64,000 bases of DNA, from NCBI GenBank assembly GCA_917880885.1, contig OU862933.1:9533452-9597451 (forward strand), written 5' to 3'. The translations under genes and the position numbers were made by a program. The notes under the pieces are model-generated. The model saw only the letters and a program-made list of their open reading frames with translations, ran no database searches and was not told the DNA's origin. Source of the DNA: Limnephilus marmoratus (Eukaryota; Arthropoda; Insecta; Trichoptera; Limnephilidae). Shown here piece by piece: positions 43,891-54,610 of this stretch (positions within the stretch are counted from its first letter, which is position 1; each line of letters starts with the position of its first letter).

Positions 43891-44145
43891 TTCAATTAGA
43901 AAAGATGTCAATCGACCGCAATCTTCATCATACGTCAATGACCGCAATCAACAAGAGACAAAACAAACTGACAAAAAATAAAGAATGACTTTGTGGCGAA
44001 AACAAATATCCGGTCAGTCCTATTCAATTATCGCTAAACACTGGGAATATTATTTAATTTATTTTAGCAGCATAGGTGTGATTGTTGCAGAGTTAATTAG
44101 TTAATTATTGCGGACATCAAACAAAAAGAGGTATACCTATCAAGG
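43891..44145. other. No gene seen
   Basis: Unassigned. Confidence 0.4.
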
Positions 44146-44232
44146 GTATGAGAGGTGGGTAGGAATCTGAGAGTCAGTGTATCCAGGAGTGATGGACGCA
44201 TGAATTCATTCCTCCTATGGCTGTGGAATACG
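44146..44232 (-). mobile_element. Fragment of the long-form SINE relative
   Basis: GTATGAGAGGTGGGTAGGAA, CAGTGTATCCAGGAGTGATG and GACGCATGAATT match the long form at 31.48-31.55 kb. Confidence 0.7.
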
Positions 44233-44309
44233 ATTAATAGTCCAGTCAGCCTAAGTCGTAGAACACCAGTTGAATCACCATCGACTACTACTTGACGACT
44301 TCAGATACT

Positions 44310-44689
44310 AATATCTACAGCCTGTATGTCTGACGAATATCTACAGCGCATATGCTGAACTAATATCTACGAACTTCAGAGTGTTGATTAATATCTACAG
44401 AGCGTAGGTTGGACTTATCAGCTAAATGTGTCCAATAGATTAGGGATTTTTACGTACACACTTACATAAATTAAGTTTTTTAAACTGCATACGCAATATT
44501 ACGTTATTCCAATATGCTATACATAATTGCAAATCCAACCTCTGCCAGTGCTGTAGATATTCGTCAACACTTTGGTTCCCAGATACTGTAGATATTAGTC
44601 AACAGTTTGAGCTGTAGATATTCGTCAACACTTTGGTTCTCATAGATATTAGTTCGATTTTTTCAGTTTTTGGAATTACTGTAGATATT
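44310..44689. repeat. Two opposed clusters of an 11-bp motif (AATATCTACAG)
   Basis: Plus orientation at 44310, 44336, 44362 (shortened) and 44390; minus orientation (CTGTAGATATT) at 44551, 44586, 44612, 44642 (shortened) and 44679. Several are extended by GTCAACA. Nine sites, four one way and five the other, about 150 bp between the groups. Confidence 0.9.
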
Positions 44690-44876
44690 AGTAGACGCCT
44701 CCCTACTTGACTACGACCCCTATCCCCCTTGCTTCCCTGCCTGTGTCACCCCAAACATGAAAAGTGTACGGGTTTCGTGAATCGCATCTATCTCGATTAC
44801 TAAACAACATATCGGGTGGCAATTTTTTTATTCTCTTTGCTGTAACATTGTCTACAATTAATGTCCGATTAATGAC

Positions 44877-44950
44877 GACCTGCGTGGTCCAGCGGTAAGG
44901 CTCTTGACTCGCACACTGAAGATCGCGGGATCGAATCCCGGCGTGGCAAA
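44877..44950 (+). other. tRNA-like sequence 1
   Basis: Box A TGGTCCAGCGGTA and box B GGGATCGAATCCC are both good, with a GCGGG/CCCGG T arm. The acceptor stem pairs poorly (about five of seven with wobbles) and the anticodon arm does not give a normal 7-nt loop. Best read as a tRNA-derived part of the surrounding repeat that may keep an internal Pol III promoter. Confidence 0.6.
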
Positions 44951-45901
44951 TAAATTAGGCACATACATAAGTGTATTTTTTCAAATATCAAATCAGATAG
45001 GTGACGTTCCCCATTGTTCATAGATGAATGGCGAGTATTTTAAAAAAGGAAGTTATGCTGCCGCATCCTGTATAACTTGTAAACTAACTGACACAAACGT
45101 GTTTATAATAATTTTCGGAGCATACTTTGCGATTTTTTTCATTTTAGACAAGTGTTTAGCCAAAAGTCCCCGCCACTACCCCCCTTGCTTCCCCGCCTGT
45201 GCCCCCCCAAACCGTATTTGCGTGCTGCTGGCTATTTGCTCTACGCCAAATCCGCACAAATACACTTAAAACAAATGTTAAGTGTACAAACGAAGATGTG
45301 AAATGAAGATTTCGAAAGGTTCGTCAATAATTTACGATATTTAAAAAAGGAGACAAAAATGAGATGAATAATTACAGAGAGATCTGCATTTTATCAACTA
45401 TTATAAGAGCTAAAACTTTTGAAGGAAATATTTTTTCATAAAATGTCGGCGAAAAAAGTTCTGTGACTAAAGGTAAAATTACGTGCTAAAAAATATACAA
45501 ATTTTTACCTTTAAATACGAATTACAAACAAACGGTAAAAGTTACGACGAAAGTCAACTGGAATTTTTTATATTTTTTTTATAGTACTACCTCACAAGAG
45601 TCTCAGCTGGTGCCGTCAGGAGCCAGTGAGACTATGGCATCCCCAATTGGGGTATGTTATGAGGCTGAAGGTAGTGGGGAGGGGAAGGAGATGGGAAGAG
45701 GAAGGTGGGGAAATACCTGGCTATTCAGATCTGGTCACTAAACACGGCTACGCCATTTCAAGCAACGTTTCAATTCTGAATGGCGATCTTACACCAGGGC
45801 GATACTGAGAGTATCTTCCATTCTGGAACGTGCCGCAAATATACCATACATTATTTTAAATGAATAAACTGTGAAAATACAAATTAATCAAATAAAATTT
45901 A

Positions 45902-45974
45902 TTTGCCACGCCGGGATTCGATCCCGCGACCTTCGGTGTACGTGTCAAGAGCCTTACCGCTGGACCACGCAGGT
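45902..45974 (-). other. tRNA-like sequence 2
   Basis: Minus-strand relative of tRNA-like sequence 1 with the same boxes A and B; differences cluster in the anticodon arm (ACACGTACACCG against ACTCGCACACTG). Confidence 0.6.
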
Positions 45975-46319
45975 CGTCATTGATCGGACATTAATTGTAA
46001 ACAATGTTACAGCAAACAAGTAAAATATCTCAAAGCGATATGTTGTTTAATAATCGAGATAGACGTGATTTACGAAACCCTAACACTTTTCATGTTTGGG
46101 GGGCACATGGGGGGAAGCAAGGGGGATAGGGGCGGGGACTTTTGGCTAAGCACTTACCTGAATGATTGTAGTCGATGGGGAAAAAATTAGCTTTATACTT
46201 TTTTTCCATCTAATTATTACATTATTAAAAAAATGATAATAATGTGTTGTTCACATTCGTTTCGAATACTACTGTATAATACCACCTGGCAGCAGCTTAG
46301 AGGAACCATACTCAACCTG

Positions 46320-46366
46320 CGGCCCGCGGGCCGCATGCAGCCCGGCAAGCTTTTGTGTGCGGCCCT
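46320..46366. repeat. Possible hAT-like element end fragment
   Basis: CTCAACCTGCGGCCCGCGGG resembles common hAT element ends; no partner end or TSD was found. Confidence 0.35.
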
Positions 46367-46550
46367 AAACACTTTATTATCAGGAACTTGATTTAAAAAA
46401 AATTATCATTCTAAATTCCGTATATCTTGAGATTCGTTTCGACTTTGACGCACAGATAGATAGTGACAACCGAAAAGGTTTATCATTATGGTTCACATAA
46501 TCTGGTATAAGAATGAGATACGTTTTTAAGATTTTCATGGCCAAAAATAT

Positions 46551-46650
46551 TTTCGTTATTTGTTTTTGGGGTATTATACTGTGTTGCGCTACCTCCCTCT
46601 TTAGCCAACGTTTCAGTTTTCGACAGCGTTGCAGTGTCCATCATCAGGGC
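46551..46650 (-). repeat. Single palindrome-arm copy with partial hammerhead-like core
   Basis: Matches the left arm of the 43.6-kb palindrome. On the minus strand CTGATGA (46647-46641) is followed by GGACA...TGTC and GAAAC (46614-46610), with GCC/GGC possible as stem I, but the intervening spacing is irregular. Kept as a repeat, not as an RNA call. Confidence 0.5.
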
Positions 46651-47352
46651 AGATGTGTAAGAGTGTTGCTATTGCAAACGCTGGATTTATTCCCAAAACC
46701 AAATATTTGACACACAAGTACGCGCGCAATTTACAAATAAAAAAGTGCCACTTCTAGAAACCACCGCATCAATACATAAAAACTGGTTAATGTCACTGAT
46801 TTGTCAGTTATCTACTCGCATATTTTAACAGCGGACCATGCGTCGTATAAAGTATTGTTCTGTTATTTAAATACACTAATAGCTGGGGTGTCTTCAAAAT
46901 GCTTCGAGTGCTTCAAGACAAATTGCAAGAAGAATATTTCTCTGTCGGCCCGCGTAACTTTACAAACATGTATGTGGCCCGAAGAGAAAAAAGGTTGGCT
47001 ATCGATGGCTAAGCCTAGAGTCGACAGCGGCCATCTTTATTTGTCTCTCCGAGGACCATACGTATCCAAGTCTAAAATTTAAAGAAATGAGTTTTTGATG
47101 CAGACTTGAAGCTTGAAGTAAATTATCATGTAATTTTGATAGAAAGCAGTCACTTTGTAGTTTGACAAATTTTTATAATACCGGCCGGTATTATAAAAAT
47201 TAAATAAATCGTGGTTAAAAAACAAAGTTATTGTTTTATTTCATTAAATTATCATGTTTATCAGTGGCAGAAAGATGGAAGTCCTATCATTAAGAAAAAA
47301 AATGTTTTGCAAAATTGCATATGGACGCAAGTACCATGATGCAACAACTATC
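46651..47352. other. No gene seen
   Basis: Unassigned; includes a 14-16-bp-arm palindrome (TTATAATACCGGCCGGTATTATAA region, 47175-47205) followed by AAATAAATCGTGGTT, similar to the tail downstream of the hammerhead-like motifs. Confidence 0.45.
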
Positions 47353-47646
47353 TTTCCCTCAGGGCCTATGTCATCTTTGGGGATGCTGTGTGGAGGGTTT
47401 TTTTAAGGAAAGGAAGGAGAGGAGAGTTCTGGGAAGGAAAAGGTTTTAAGGGGTGGGTAGGAATGTGGGGTTCAGTGTGTCCTGGTCATCCGCCTCCAAG
47501 ACCTAGACAAACCTCACCCCATGAACCCGGGCACCCCTGCTAAATCACCAAACGTAGCAAACCACTTGGGGTGACCTATGGCAGAGGTGTTGGTTATCCA
47601 ATAAAGGTTCCCGGGGCGGCGGTACCCATTCCCGCCTCCCAAATTG
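47353..47646 (-). mobile_element. SINE copy F, tail-truncated
   Basis: Full body to CCTCCCAAATTG, but the 3' hairpin is cut after one arm (CCCTCAGGGCCTATGTC) and no A tail remains. Confidence 0.9.
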
Positions 47647-48289
47647 AAGTTTGACTCAAGTCAGCGTTTTTTTTTAAACAATTATTTTTAAGGCTTTAAA
47701 TTTCGTTTCATTTAATCGTTTTTAAAAGAAAACTAATTGATTTAATAATTACTTTTTTTGTTATCTATCAGCATGGATATCCGAAGAAGATATGAGACCA
47801 GAGTTACAGAAATAGTTTTTTGGCTCTACTGAACATTTACCTTTTTGGACTTGTATCCGTATGCTTCTTGGGTACAGAATTTAGTTCGTAGGTCAAGGCC
47901 ACACAACACTGTCTGCTGTCCGCGGTCATTTGACAAGCGTTGCATCTCTTTCTAGCGGCACTTTAAACAAACGAGACACCGCTAGAACCCATCCCGTCGT
48001 GATTGCATCAGCATGCAGCCTCGCGCGAAAATATTAGAATCAGCTGTTTAACCGTGAAATGAGCGAACATTTTATTTTTACACTGAATTAAATTATGGGA
48101 AATTTCAAAATAATGCTTTTAATCCGAATTTCTTTGTTTGTTTTTCTTTTAAAGTGTTTTTATTAGTTAGGTATTATGATCGTAGGTAATAATTTACAAG
48201 AATTTGACCCAAAAAAAATCAACTTCTGACACGATTTACTCGAAAACGAAAGCTCAAATCAAAAAAAGTTATACCACAAAATCGACTCC
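47647..48289. other. No gene seen
   Basis: Unassigned, A+T-rich with a less biased patch at 47890-48030. Confidence 0.4.
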
Positions 48290-48346
48290 AAATGTGATGT
48301 AGATTCCCCAGTTTCCCGCTTGTACTACGAGTTTCCGGACACCTTG
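48290..48346. repeat. Right copy of a 57-bp transposon-end sequence
   Basis: Inverted counterpart of 42490-42548, ending CGAGTTTCCGGACACCTTG and followed by TA. The two could bound one ~5.9-kb composite element or be two unrelated insertions of a MITE end. Confidence 0.75.
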
Positions 48347-48784
48347 TATAATGTGGAAAATTAAGTTCCTTCGAAAATCATCATAAAACATTTAAATATT
48401 TGTGCCTGAACTTCGCAAAATAAAATAAAACACGTTTTTGACGGTGGTTTTTTCGTGAATAAATCAAAACAGGCGGCTGGTGTTAAACGGGAATTTAAAC
48501 CTTATCGCCATCCACATAAAGAGTGTTATTATTAGCCGCCTGATCCCGAATTTAAGCATCGGCCAAATTATCTCTTCATAAGGTCCCCAAGGTGCTGTGG
48601 TCGCAAGGAACGATTTTATGCGTAATCCAACACTGACGTGTAGCCTGGTACCCCCACGCCAATGCCCACCACGCTGCACTCTCTGTGACGCTTAGTCTCG
48701 GCGTGGCAGCCGTTCGCGATGGAGCTTCCGCTTGCCTCACCCGCCAGGTGTGAGTAACGCTTTTTTGGAGTTCTGTGATATGGT
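48347..48784. other. No gene seen
   Basis: 48430-48770 is less A+T-rich and not repeated in the window; no domain recognised. Confidence 0.35.
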
Positions 48785-48927
48785 CATATCAGTAAGACCA
48801 CTATTGACAAGATTTTGATAGAACATTTGGGATACCACAGAGTCTACGCAAGGTGGGTCCCAAAAATTCTCACCAAAGATCACAAACAACAACGGGTTGT
48901 AGGAGCCCGAATTCCTGGAGTGCTATG
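48785..48927 (+). pseudogene. mariner transposase fragment
   Basis: Reads HISKTTIDKILIEHLGYHRV, then ARWVPKILTKDHKQQRV and a stop. The LGY.KV.ARWVP..LT..HK..RV block is diagnostic of the linker between the DNA-binding and catalytic domains of mariner transposases. Neither TIR nor catalytic residues are present; 48 codons only. Confidence 0.8.
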
Positions 48928-49739
48928 ACATCGATTGCAATTAATTCTTGGACTCAACGGTGATAAGGGACGAGACCTTCTAAAAATCATTCCTCGCGAC
49001 CTTAGCACCTTGGAGACCTTATTTAAAGCCTTATTTATATTTAGGAAAATAATAAAATTCTACTTATGCCTGTACTTATTATTAATTATTATTTTAAAAT
49101 AACCGAAAAATTCATACTTTAAAAAAAAAAGAAGAGTATTGCATGACTTAATGCTTTTTTCGCTGATACAATATTGCAAGCACCGAAGTAAAAATAGTTT
49201 GGTGGTGTTACATTTTTATTTTAATAATACATATTTTTTTACAAAATAGTTGTTTTATGTAATTGATTTTCATCAGCCACATTAACATAATCATCATTTA
49301 TTTCGCTGTCGTCGACAGAAGGAATGGAAGCGTACCAACTTTGAAGCTCAAGTGGCATAATTTTTTTATCACATTAAGGCGATATTACACACATCAACCA
49401 CATTGATGAGATTTGGTAGAACGGCGTATAATTGAAAGGGTGTGCTGTTTAGACGTACTTGACAGAAGTGGACCATACAATCACATTGCTGTCATAGAGT
49501 TTAGAATGTCTTTGAAACAGGTCGTGCGCGCGGGAATTATATCCCTCTGATTTAATGTTCCACAGCCTTGGATAGTTCTTAAAATGCTCTAAGAACAGAG
49601 GCGTATGCTCTTCCCTCCATTTAAAAACCATTTTCTATGTTGACAACTCACTACAAAATAAACAGTCACAGTTTGACAGTGCTGCGCGCGCATGCAACGC
49701 CGCATTCGCGCATGCGCACGAATGGACAACAGAACCAAT
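48928..49739. other. No gene seen
   Basis: Unassigned A+T-rich DNA; G+C-rich CGCGCGCATGC patch at 49683-49720. GACTTAATGCTTTTTTCGC (49146) recurs in similar form at 50222 and 50470. Confidence 0.4.
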
Positions 49740-49779
49740 CGCATTGAAAATATTAAACAAGTTGAATATTTTCAATGCG
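49740..49779. repeat. 15-bp-arm hairpin
   Basis: CGCATTGAAAATATT and AATATTTTCAATGCG with a 10-nt spacer. Confidence 0.85.
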
Positions 49780-52079
49780 GTGGAAAGATGACGCGCAATG
49801 ACATGGAAACATTCAATGTCTTGTTTACACGGTGCAATTTGGTATCTACAACCTAATTGCGAGGCAGAATTGAAACATGTAATATGCCCATCAAACTATC
49901 AATTTTTTTTCTTGGAATGTGTTATTGGTATTATTTGGTTGTATAATTTTGATATCACACAATTCTGATCAATTACTTCTTGTCGCCTACCCCTACGTAC
50001 ATTACGGATTTCAATAATGGGAAATTAATTATTTTTTTGAATTAGGCAATTCACCCTAAAGAAGTGAATATTATTACTTTTGTAATATTTTTTCCGCTCT
50101 TGACAACATTTTTGTCAATAATAATTCAATTTAGTTAGCGAGAAACTTTTCTGAAATACAACTGTTGGATTTTGAAAACCACAGATAAACAAAAAATCTT
50201 TCAACGAAATTGCATTAAGTCTGACTTAATGCTATTTCACACGGTATAATTATAATTATATATAACGTTACATTATCAATATAGCCAAGGAATATGCATC
50301 AAGTCCCTTAGTGCTCATTCGCTGAAAAGATTTATGCATAATTGACTTACGAGTAGTTCAGATAATAACTTGAAAAGTATTATAGGTGGAACAAAGTGCG
50401 TCTTCGTAGACTATAGAATGGCCATCGAATGATATAACTGCCCCATTAAGTCAAATCAGCAAAATTTTGACTTAATGCTTTTTCGCAGAATACCCACGAA
50501 ATGCACTCTGCCCATTTTTTTTTCTTTTTTAAATCGATTTTTTTTATTTCTTGACATTTTTAAGCAATTTTTATTATTTTCATGATATTTTCTGTTAGAC
50601 AGCAGAATAAATATTTAATATTTTCGATTAAAAAAAAATGTTGTTCAAGTTTAATTTTTCTGTCACAATGTGTACTGAGTACATTGAAGTATATTTTACC
50701 AACAATTTAAATAGGAAGATCTAAAGGGCTCATTTTGTCTTGTTTTTACTATTATTTTTATGTGACACCTCACAAGAGTACTCCTGTCTATAAGGTGTAC
50801 AAATGGGGGAACTACATCGCCACCTGGCTGGGCAACGTTGTGAAGCGGGTCAAGGAACAGGCTGTAGAGAGGGATCTTTGTTAAATGCCTTTTCAGTTAA
50901 AGATTATAAATAAATCTTAACTTCCTTCCCTACACCATCCTATTTTATAATTGGGTAATTCTACGATAAGAGGTTTTAAGTCCATAGAGGATTCGGCCAA
51001 GGAGAAAAGTTGGGGTTTTTTCATTAAACAATGTGACGATTTTTTTCCCGTTTATCTTTACCTTTTCACATTTACCTTTCCGTATTTATTTTTACCTTTC
51101 CACGTAAGGGCAAGTCACTTTATATATAATTTGTTACTTTTACTAAATTTACTTGCGCAAGGTTAGTTAAATTAAATAAACTTGCGAGTTATCTTGCCAG
51201 GGAATGCGGCAGGGGAGACGTTTTCATGACAAATTCAATTGTTTTAACCGGTGGTTTGCCGGGGTAGGCCAGTAAAAAGCACCACCAATTAGCGTTCGCA
51301 AAAAGCGGCATCCATGACACCCAATGACATTTCGTGTCCAGCGATTCTGACACTGTCCTTGAGAAATTTTGTACATAGAAAGGTCAAAGTCGTAGATAAA
51401 GGAATTTTTCCCGCGCATGCGCAAGAACTGTGCACATTCCCGCGCTCCGGTAAATTATTAATATAAATTATTTGGAGTGACCAGGCGCATTGTGGTTTTC
51501 TCTATGGTAAAGGGCGATAATAGAGCAATTCTGACCGTGTTCTTCATACACTTTCTTTATACATAAGGGTCAAAATCGCGTGTAAAATCTCAAACACACC
51601 GGTGCACGAACGGCATTCTACGACGTAGAAAATTTTTGGATTAATTTTATATCACACTTTAACTATTACACGATTATTGAATTTGGGCAGTAAATGCAAA
51701 TAAAATATATGAATATTATGACTTTTTTAACTTACCAGGGGAGAGACACAATCACCTCGCGAAACCATCACACCGCACTGATGCGTCACAACAACTAACA
51801 AATGGCGGCGCTCTAACGCCTCGTGTGTTTAGTATCGCTAATTTCACGTCGATAGATGACTTTGTGCGCTATTTGGAATATGGCCGTCTTATATTTTTGT
51901 TTGTAGTAGTGGAACGAAATTTGCCAGGGTGGATACACAAAAAAGCGGGACAAAAGTTAAATTTAAAAATTATTGAAGATAAACAAATATTGTTGTGTTT
52001 TTCCTTAATAATACTTAAGTGCATTTATTTAAAATCGTGCTAAACATACTTTAGTTTAGCAACTGATACAAAGAAGGTA
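49780..52079. other. No gene seen
   Basis: Long unassigned stretch. Holds two further TGACTTAATGCT sites (about 50221 and 50469). No frame with a recognisable domain; 51160-51450 is somewhat less A+T-rich. Confidence 0.4.
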
Positions 52080-52429
52080 TTTTTTTTTTTTTTTTTTTAC
52101 ATGAGCTCCACAGAGGAGGCCCTGAGGAAAATAACTTCCCTCAGGGCCTATGTCATCTTTGGGGATGCTGTGTGGAGGGTTTTTTTTAAGGAAGGGAAGG
52201 AGAGGAGAGTTCTGGGAAGGAAAAGGGTTTAAGGGGTGGGTAGGAATCTGGGGTTCAGTATGTCCTGGTCATCCGCCTCCAAGACCTAGACAAACCTTAC
52301 CCCATGAACCCGGGCACCCCTGCTAAATCACCAAACGTAGCGAACCACTTGGGGTGACCTATGGCAGAGGTGTTGGTTATCCAATAAAGGTTCCCGGGGC
52401 GGCGGTACCCATTCCCGCCTCCCAAATTG
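52080..52429 (-). mobile_element. SINE copy G, full length
   Basis: T run 52080-52098 (A tail on the sense strand), hairpin tail, complete body to CCTCCCAAATTG. AGGTA occurs just before the T run and just after the 5' end, a short target duplication. Confidence 0.92.
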
Positions 52430-52654
52430 TAGGTATGTCCTAACTGCAAGTTAAACTGAAACCGACAAGGGGACAGGCCAGGGTAGAGACTTTTTTAGAT
52501 TTTATAAGGAATTTCAGAAAAAATGTGCTTTAATTAGGTATTTAATCATGATGTTATTTATAAAGTACATTAAGATGATGTGATTCATTGCAAAAAATAA
52601 CAACATATAGAATAAAAAATCTATTTCAAACTGATTGCCGCACAAGTTACCACT

Positions 52655-52965
52655 TATCGTAGAATTACCCAATTATCTATTTCTTCATGGTCTTCGTAAA
52701 ACGGTTATACGCCAATATCTTACGAAGATTACAAATTTTAGTTACATTTTTAAGTGTAAAAAGGTCTTGGGGGCAGATATATTATTTTGTGACATGCTTC
52801 AAAAGATAGTTGCTGAAATGTCTGAAAGTAATGTTGGAAATGTCGATGGTTAATGCAGCATTCAGCAAGCAGAAGTCCTCTCTTTCGGAGCATAAAAAGT
52901 ACATGGAATCTCCCGCGAGTATACTTGTTAAGCACATGTAAGTTAACCTCTTTCAACAAGTATTT
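52655..52965 (-). pseudogene. LINE 3' end, same family as 1.36-2.9 kb
   Basis: Shares GTAAAACGGTTAT, GAAGATTACAAATTT, AGAAGTCCTC and GGAGCATAAAAA with the 3' end of the LINE at 1.4 kb; minus strand reads LKEVNLHVLNKYTRGRFH where the other has LKEINLYVPDKYTRGRSH. Abuts another LINE in the opposite orientation. Confidence 0.82.
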
Positions 52966-52969
52966 TTTA

Positions 52970-53817
52970 CGTTTACACTACTCGACGGTTACCTCGAGAG
53001 TGTTTTCTCTTGGGGTAAGAATAACCTCGTCGAATTTAATGTTTCAAAGACCCAATCATGTTTGATAACCTCTAAAAGGGATCGAAATGAAAATCTAGTC
53101 TCCTTCAACGGAAGCAATCTTCCGAACAGGACCTCCATCGATATGCTTGGTGTAACTCTAAGTGACCAGCTCAGGTACGGGGGCTCCATCGAAACCAGAG
53201 TTAAGTTAGCCTCTCAGAAACTGGGCGTACTGTACAGGGCTCGCAGATACTTTAATAGTACACAACTGCTAACCCTGTACAAATCGCAAGTGCGCCCCAC
53301 GGTTGAATTTGGCAGCCACCTCTGGTCTGGAGCTCAAAAATACCTAAAAAAACCCTTGACTCTGTGCAGAAACGGGCGGTCCGTTTGATAGATTCTCCCA
53401 TCTTAACAGATGGACTGCAATCTTTAGAGCACAGGCGTCAGGTGGGAATGCTGTCCTTGTTCTACCGGTATTATAATGGAAGGTGCTCCGAGGAACTAGC
53501 GTCATTGATCCCCTCGGCACCGGTGCATAGTCGGGAAACACGTCAAACACGCGCCCAACATTTGTACACGGTTGACATTAGTCATATGAGAACGGGTCGT
53601 TTCTATGACTCGTTCTTGAGTTCAACGGCTCGGCTGTGGAACGATTTGCCGGCCTCTGTGTTTCCTCCCTCCTACAACATGGGTCTCTTCAAGACCCGTG
53701 TTCACTCCTTCCTTTCCTCAAAAAGACCCTCCACACAGCATCTTCAAAGATGACATAGGCCCTGAGGGAAGTTATTTTCCTCAGGGCCTCCTGTGTGGAG
53801 TTAATGTAAAAAAAAAA
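52970..53817 (+). pseudogene. LINE reverse transcriptase C terminus with SINE-like 3' tail
   Basis: From about 52985 it reads VEFNVSKTQSCLITSKRDRN, then MLGVTLSDQLRYGGSIE, YRARRYFNSTQLLTLYKSQV, and after a frameshift in the A run near 53344 VQKRAVRLIDSPILTDGLQS, ARLWNDLPASVFPPSYN and a stop at 53751-53753. The catalytic motif is missing, so the copy is 5'-truncated. The last 14 codons plus the 3' UTR (CCTCCACACAGCATC, GGCCCTGAGGGAA..TATTTTCCTCAGGGCC hairpin, A run) are shared with the SINE family. Clade within the Jockey/CR1 group is not certain. Confidence 0.9.
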
Positions 53818-54121
53818 AAAACTCTAACCAAAATTTTATTTACAAAAATGACACTTAGGTACTTGTAAAAAAAATCTTAAAAACCTGTTACATTTTTTAC
53901 TAACACGGTTTAAGAATAAATAACATTTCCCAATGCTAAATATTTTATTAAGGTGCTTCTACACGCTTGCGACAAACGCCTTGTCACAAGCTCAGGCGAG
54001 CTCTGGCAAACGAATGGCTGGCTTCCACACACTTGCGAGCGCGCCAGTATGTTCGGAGCATCCAAGCGCGGCGGACGTCTGTTTAGGCTATATCATGTTT
54101 GCGTTAATCTATTTTTATTTT
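53818..54121. other. No gene seen
   Basis: A G+C-richer patch with repeated GCTTGCGA/CTTGCGAG words (53955-54080), possibly a decayed MITE; similar words recur at 54.95-55.09 kb. Confidence 0.4.
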
Positions 54122-54287
54122 GGTTCCATGCCAACTCAGAATGAAACCAACTGAGAAGCACCTCAGAAAGGTCATTAAAAGCTATGAAAAAATAATTTAA
54201 AAATAGCCGGTAACCCTAACCTAACTTAATCATTTTTTTTTATCATGACCTTTCTGAGTTGGTTTCATTCTGAGTTGGCCGGTCACC
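54122..54287. mobile_element. hAT-type MITE, family M, copy 3, perfect 8-bp TSD
   Basis: GGTTCCATGCCAACTCAGAA and the inverted TTCTGAGTTGG..GGTCACC, ~45-bp TIRs; TTTATTTT on both sides. Confidence 0.9.
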
Positions 54288-54417
54288 TTTATTTTATTGT
54301 GAAACAAAAGACAAGGGGAAAATATATTTTTTATACTATTGAACCATTGAAGAAGATAATACTAATAAAAATATGAAAAAGAACAAGACACAGAAAAATA
54401 CAATGTCTATTTCACAC

Positions 54418-54610
54418 GCGGTAGAAGTGAAACCTTCAGAAAATTAAGGTAGAAAAGAGTGGGGAGGCTACGAAGCACCGCACAAAGAGGAGACATTATC
54501 TCGCAGGCTAAATCCTATAGATTTTTGTCTCTTTTTAGCGCCACTTTTTCGTTTCATCGAGTTTCAAATCACAACGATGCCAAAGAAGTTTTCGCTTCCA
54601 AAGGTAGTGA
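54418..54610. repeat. Diverged relative of repeat R
   Basis: GCGGTAGAAGTGAAACCTT, GTCTC.TTTTAG and CGTTTCATCGAGTTTCAAATCACA-type sequence (with GATGCCAAAGAAGTTT) align with 9590-9780. Confidence 0.65.

Larger units (their letters stand above)
44702..46155. repeat. tRNA-like module in inverted orientation
   Basis: 44702-44960 (+) and 45890-46155 (-) are inverted relatives containing CCCCCTTGCTTCCC, AAACATGAAAAGTGT, CTCGATTA.TAAACAACATATCG, ACAATTAATGTCCGAT and the tRNA-like part. 45150-45215 (+) is a third partial copy (TTTAGCCAAAAGTCCCCGCC). The middle has a run of unassigned A+T-rich DNA. Confidence 0.82.

Noticed and set aside
44877..44950. Functional tRNA gene
   Set aside because: Boxes A and B are good but acceptor and anticodon stems do not fold normally, and the sequence is embedded in a repeated module.
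46610..46650. Fifth hammerhead-like motif
   Set aside because: CTGATGA and GAAAC are both present on the minus strand, but the sequence between them does not make a stem II at normal spacing.
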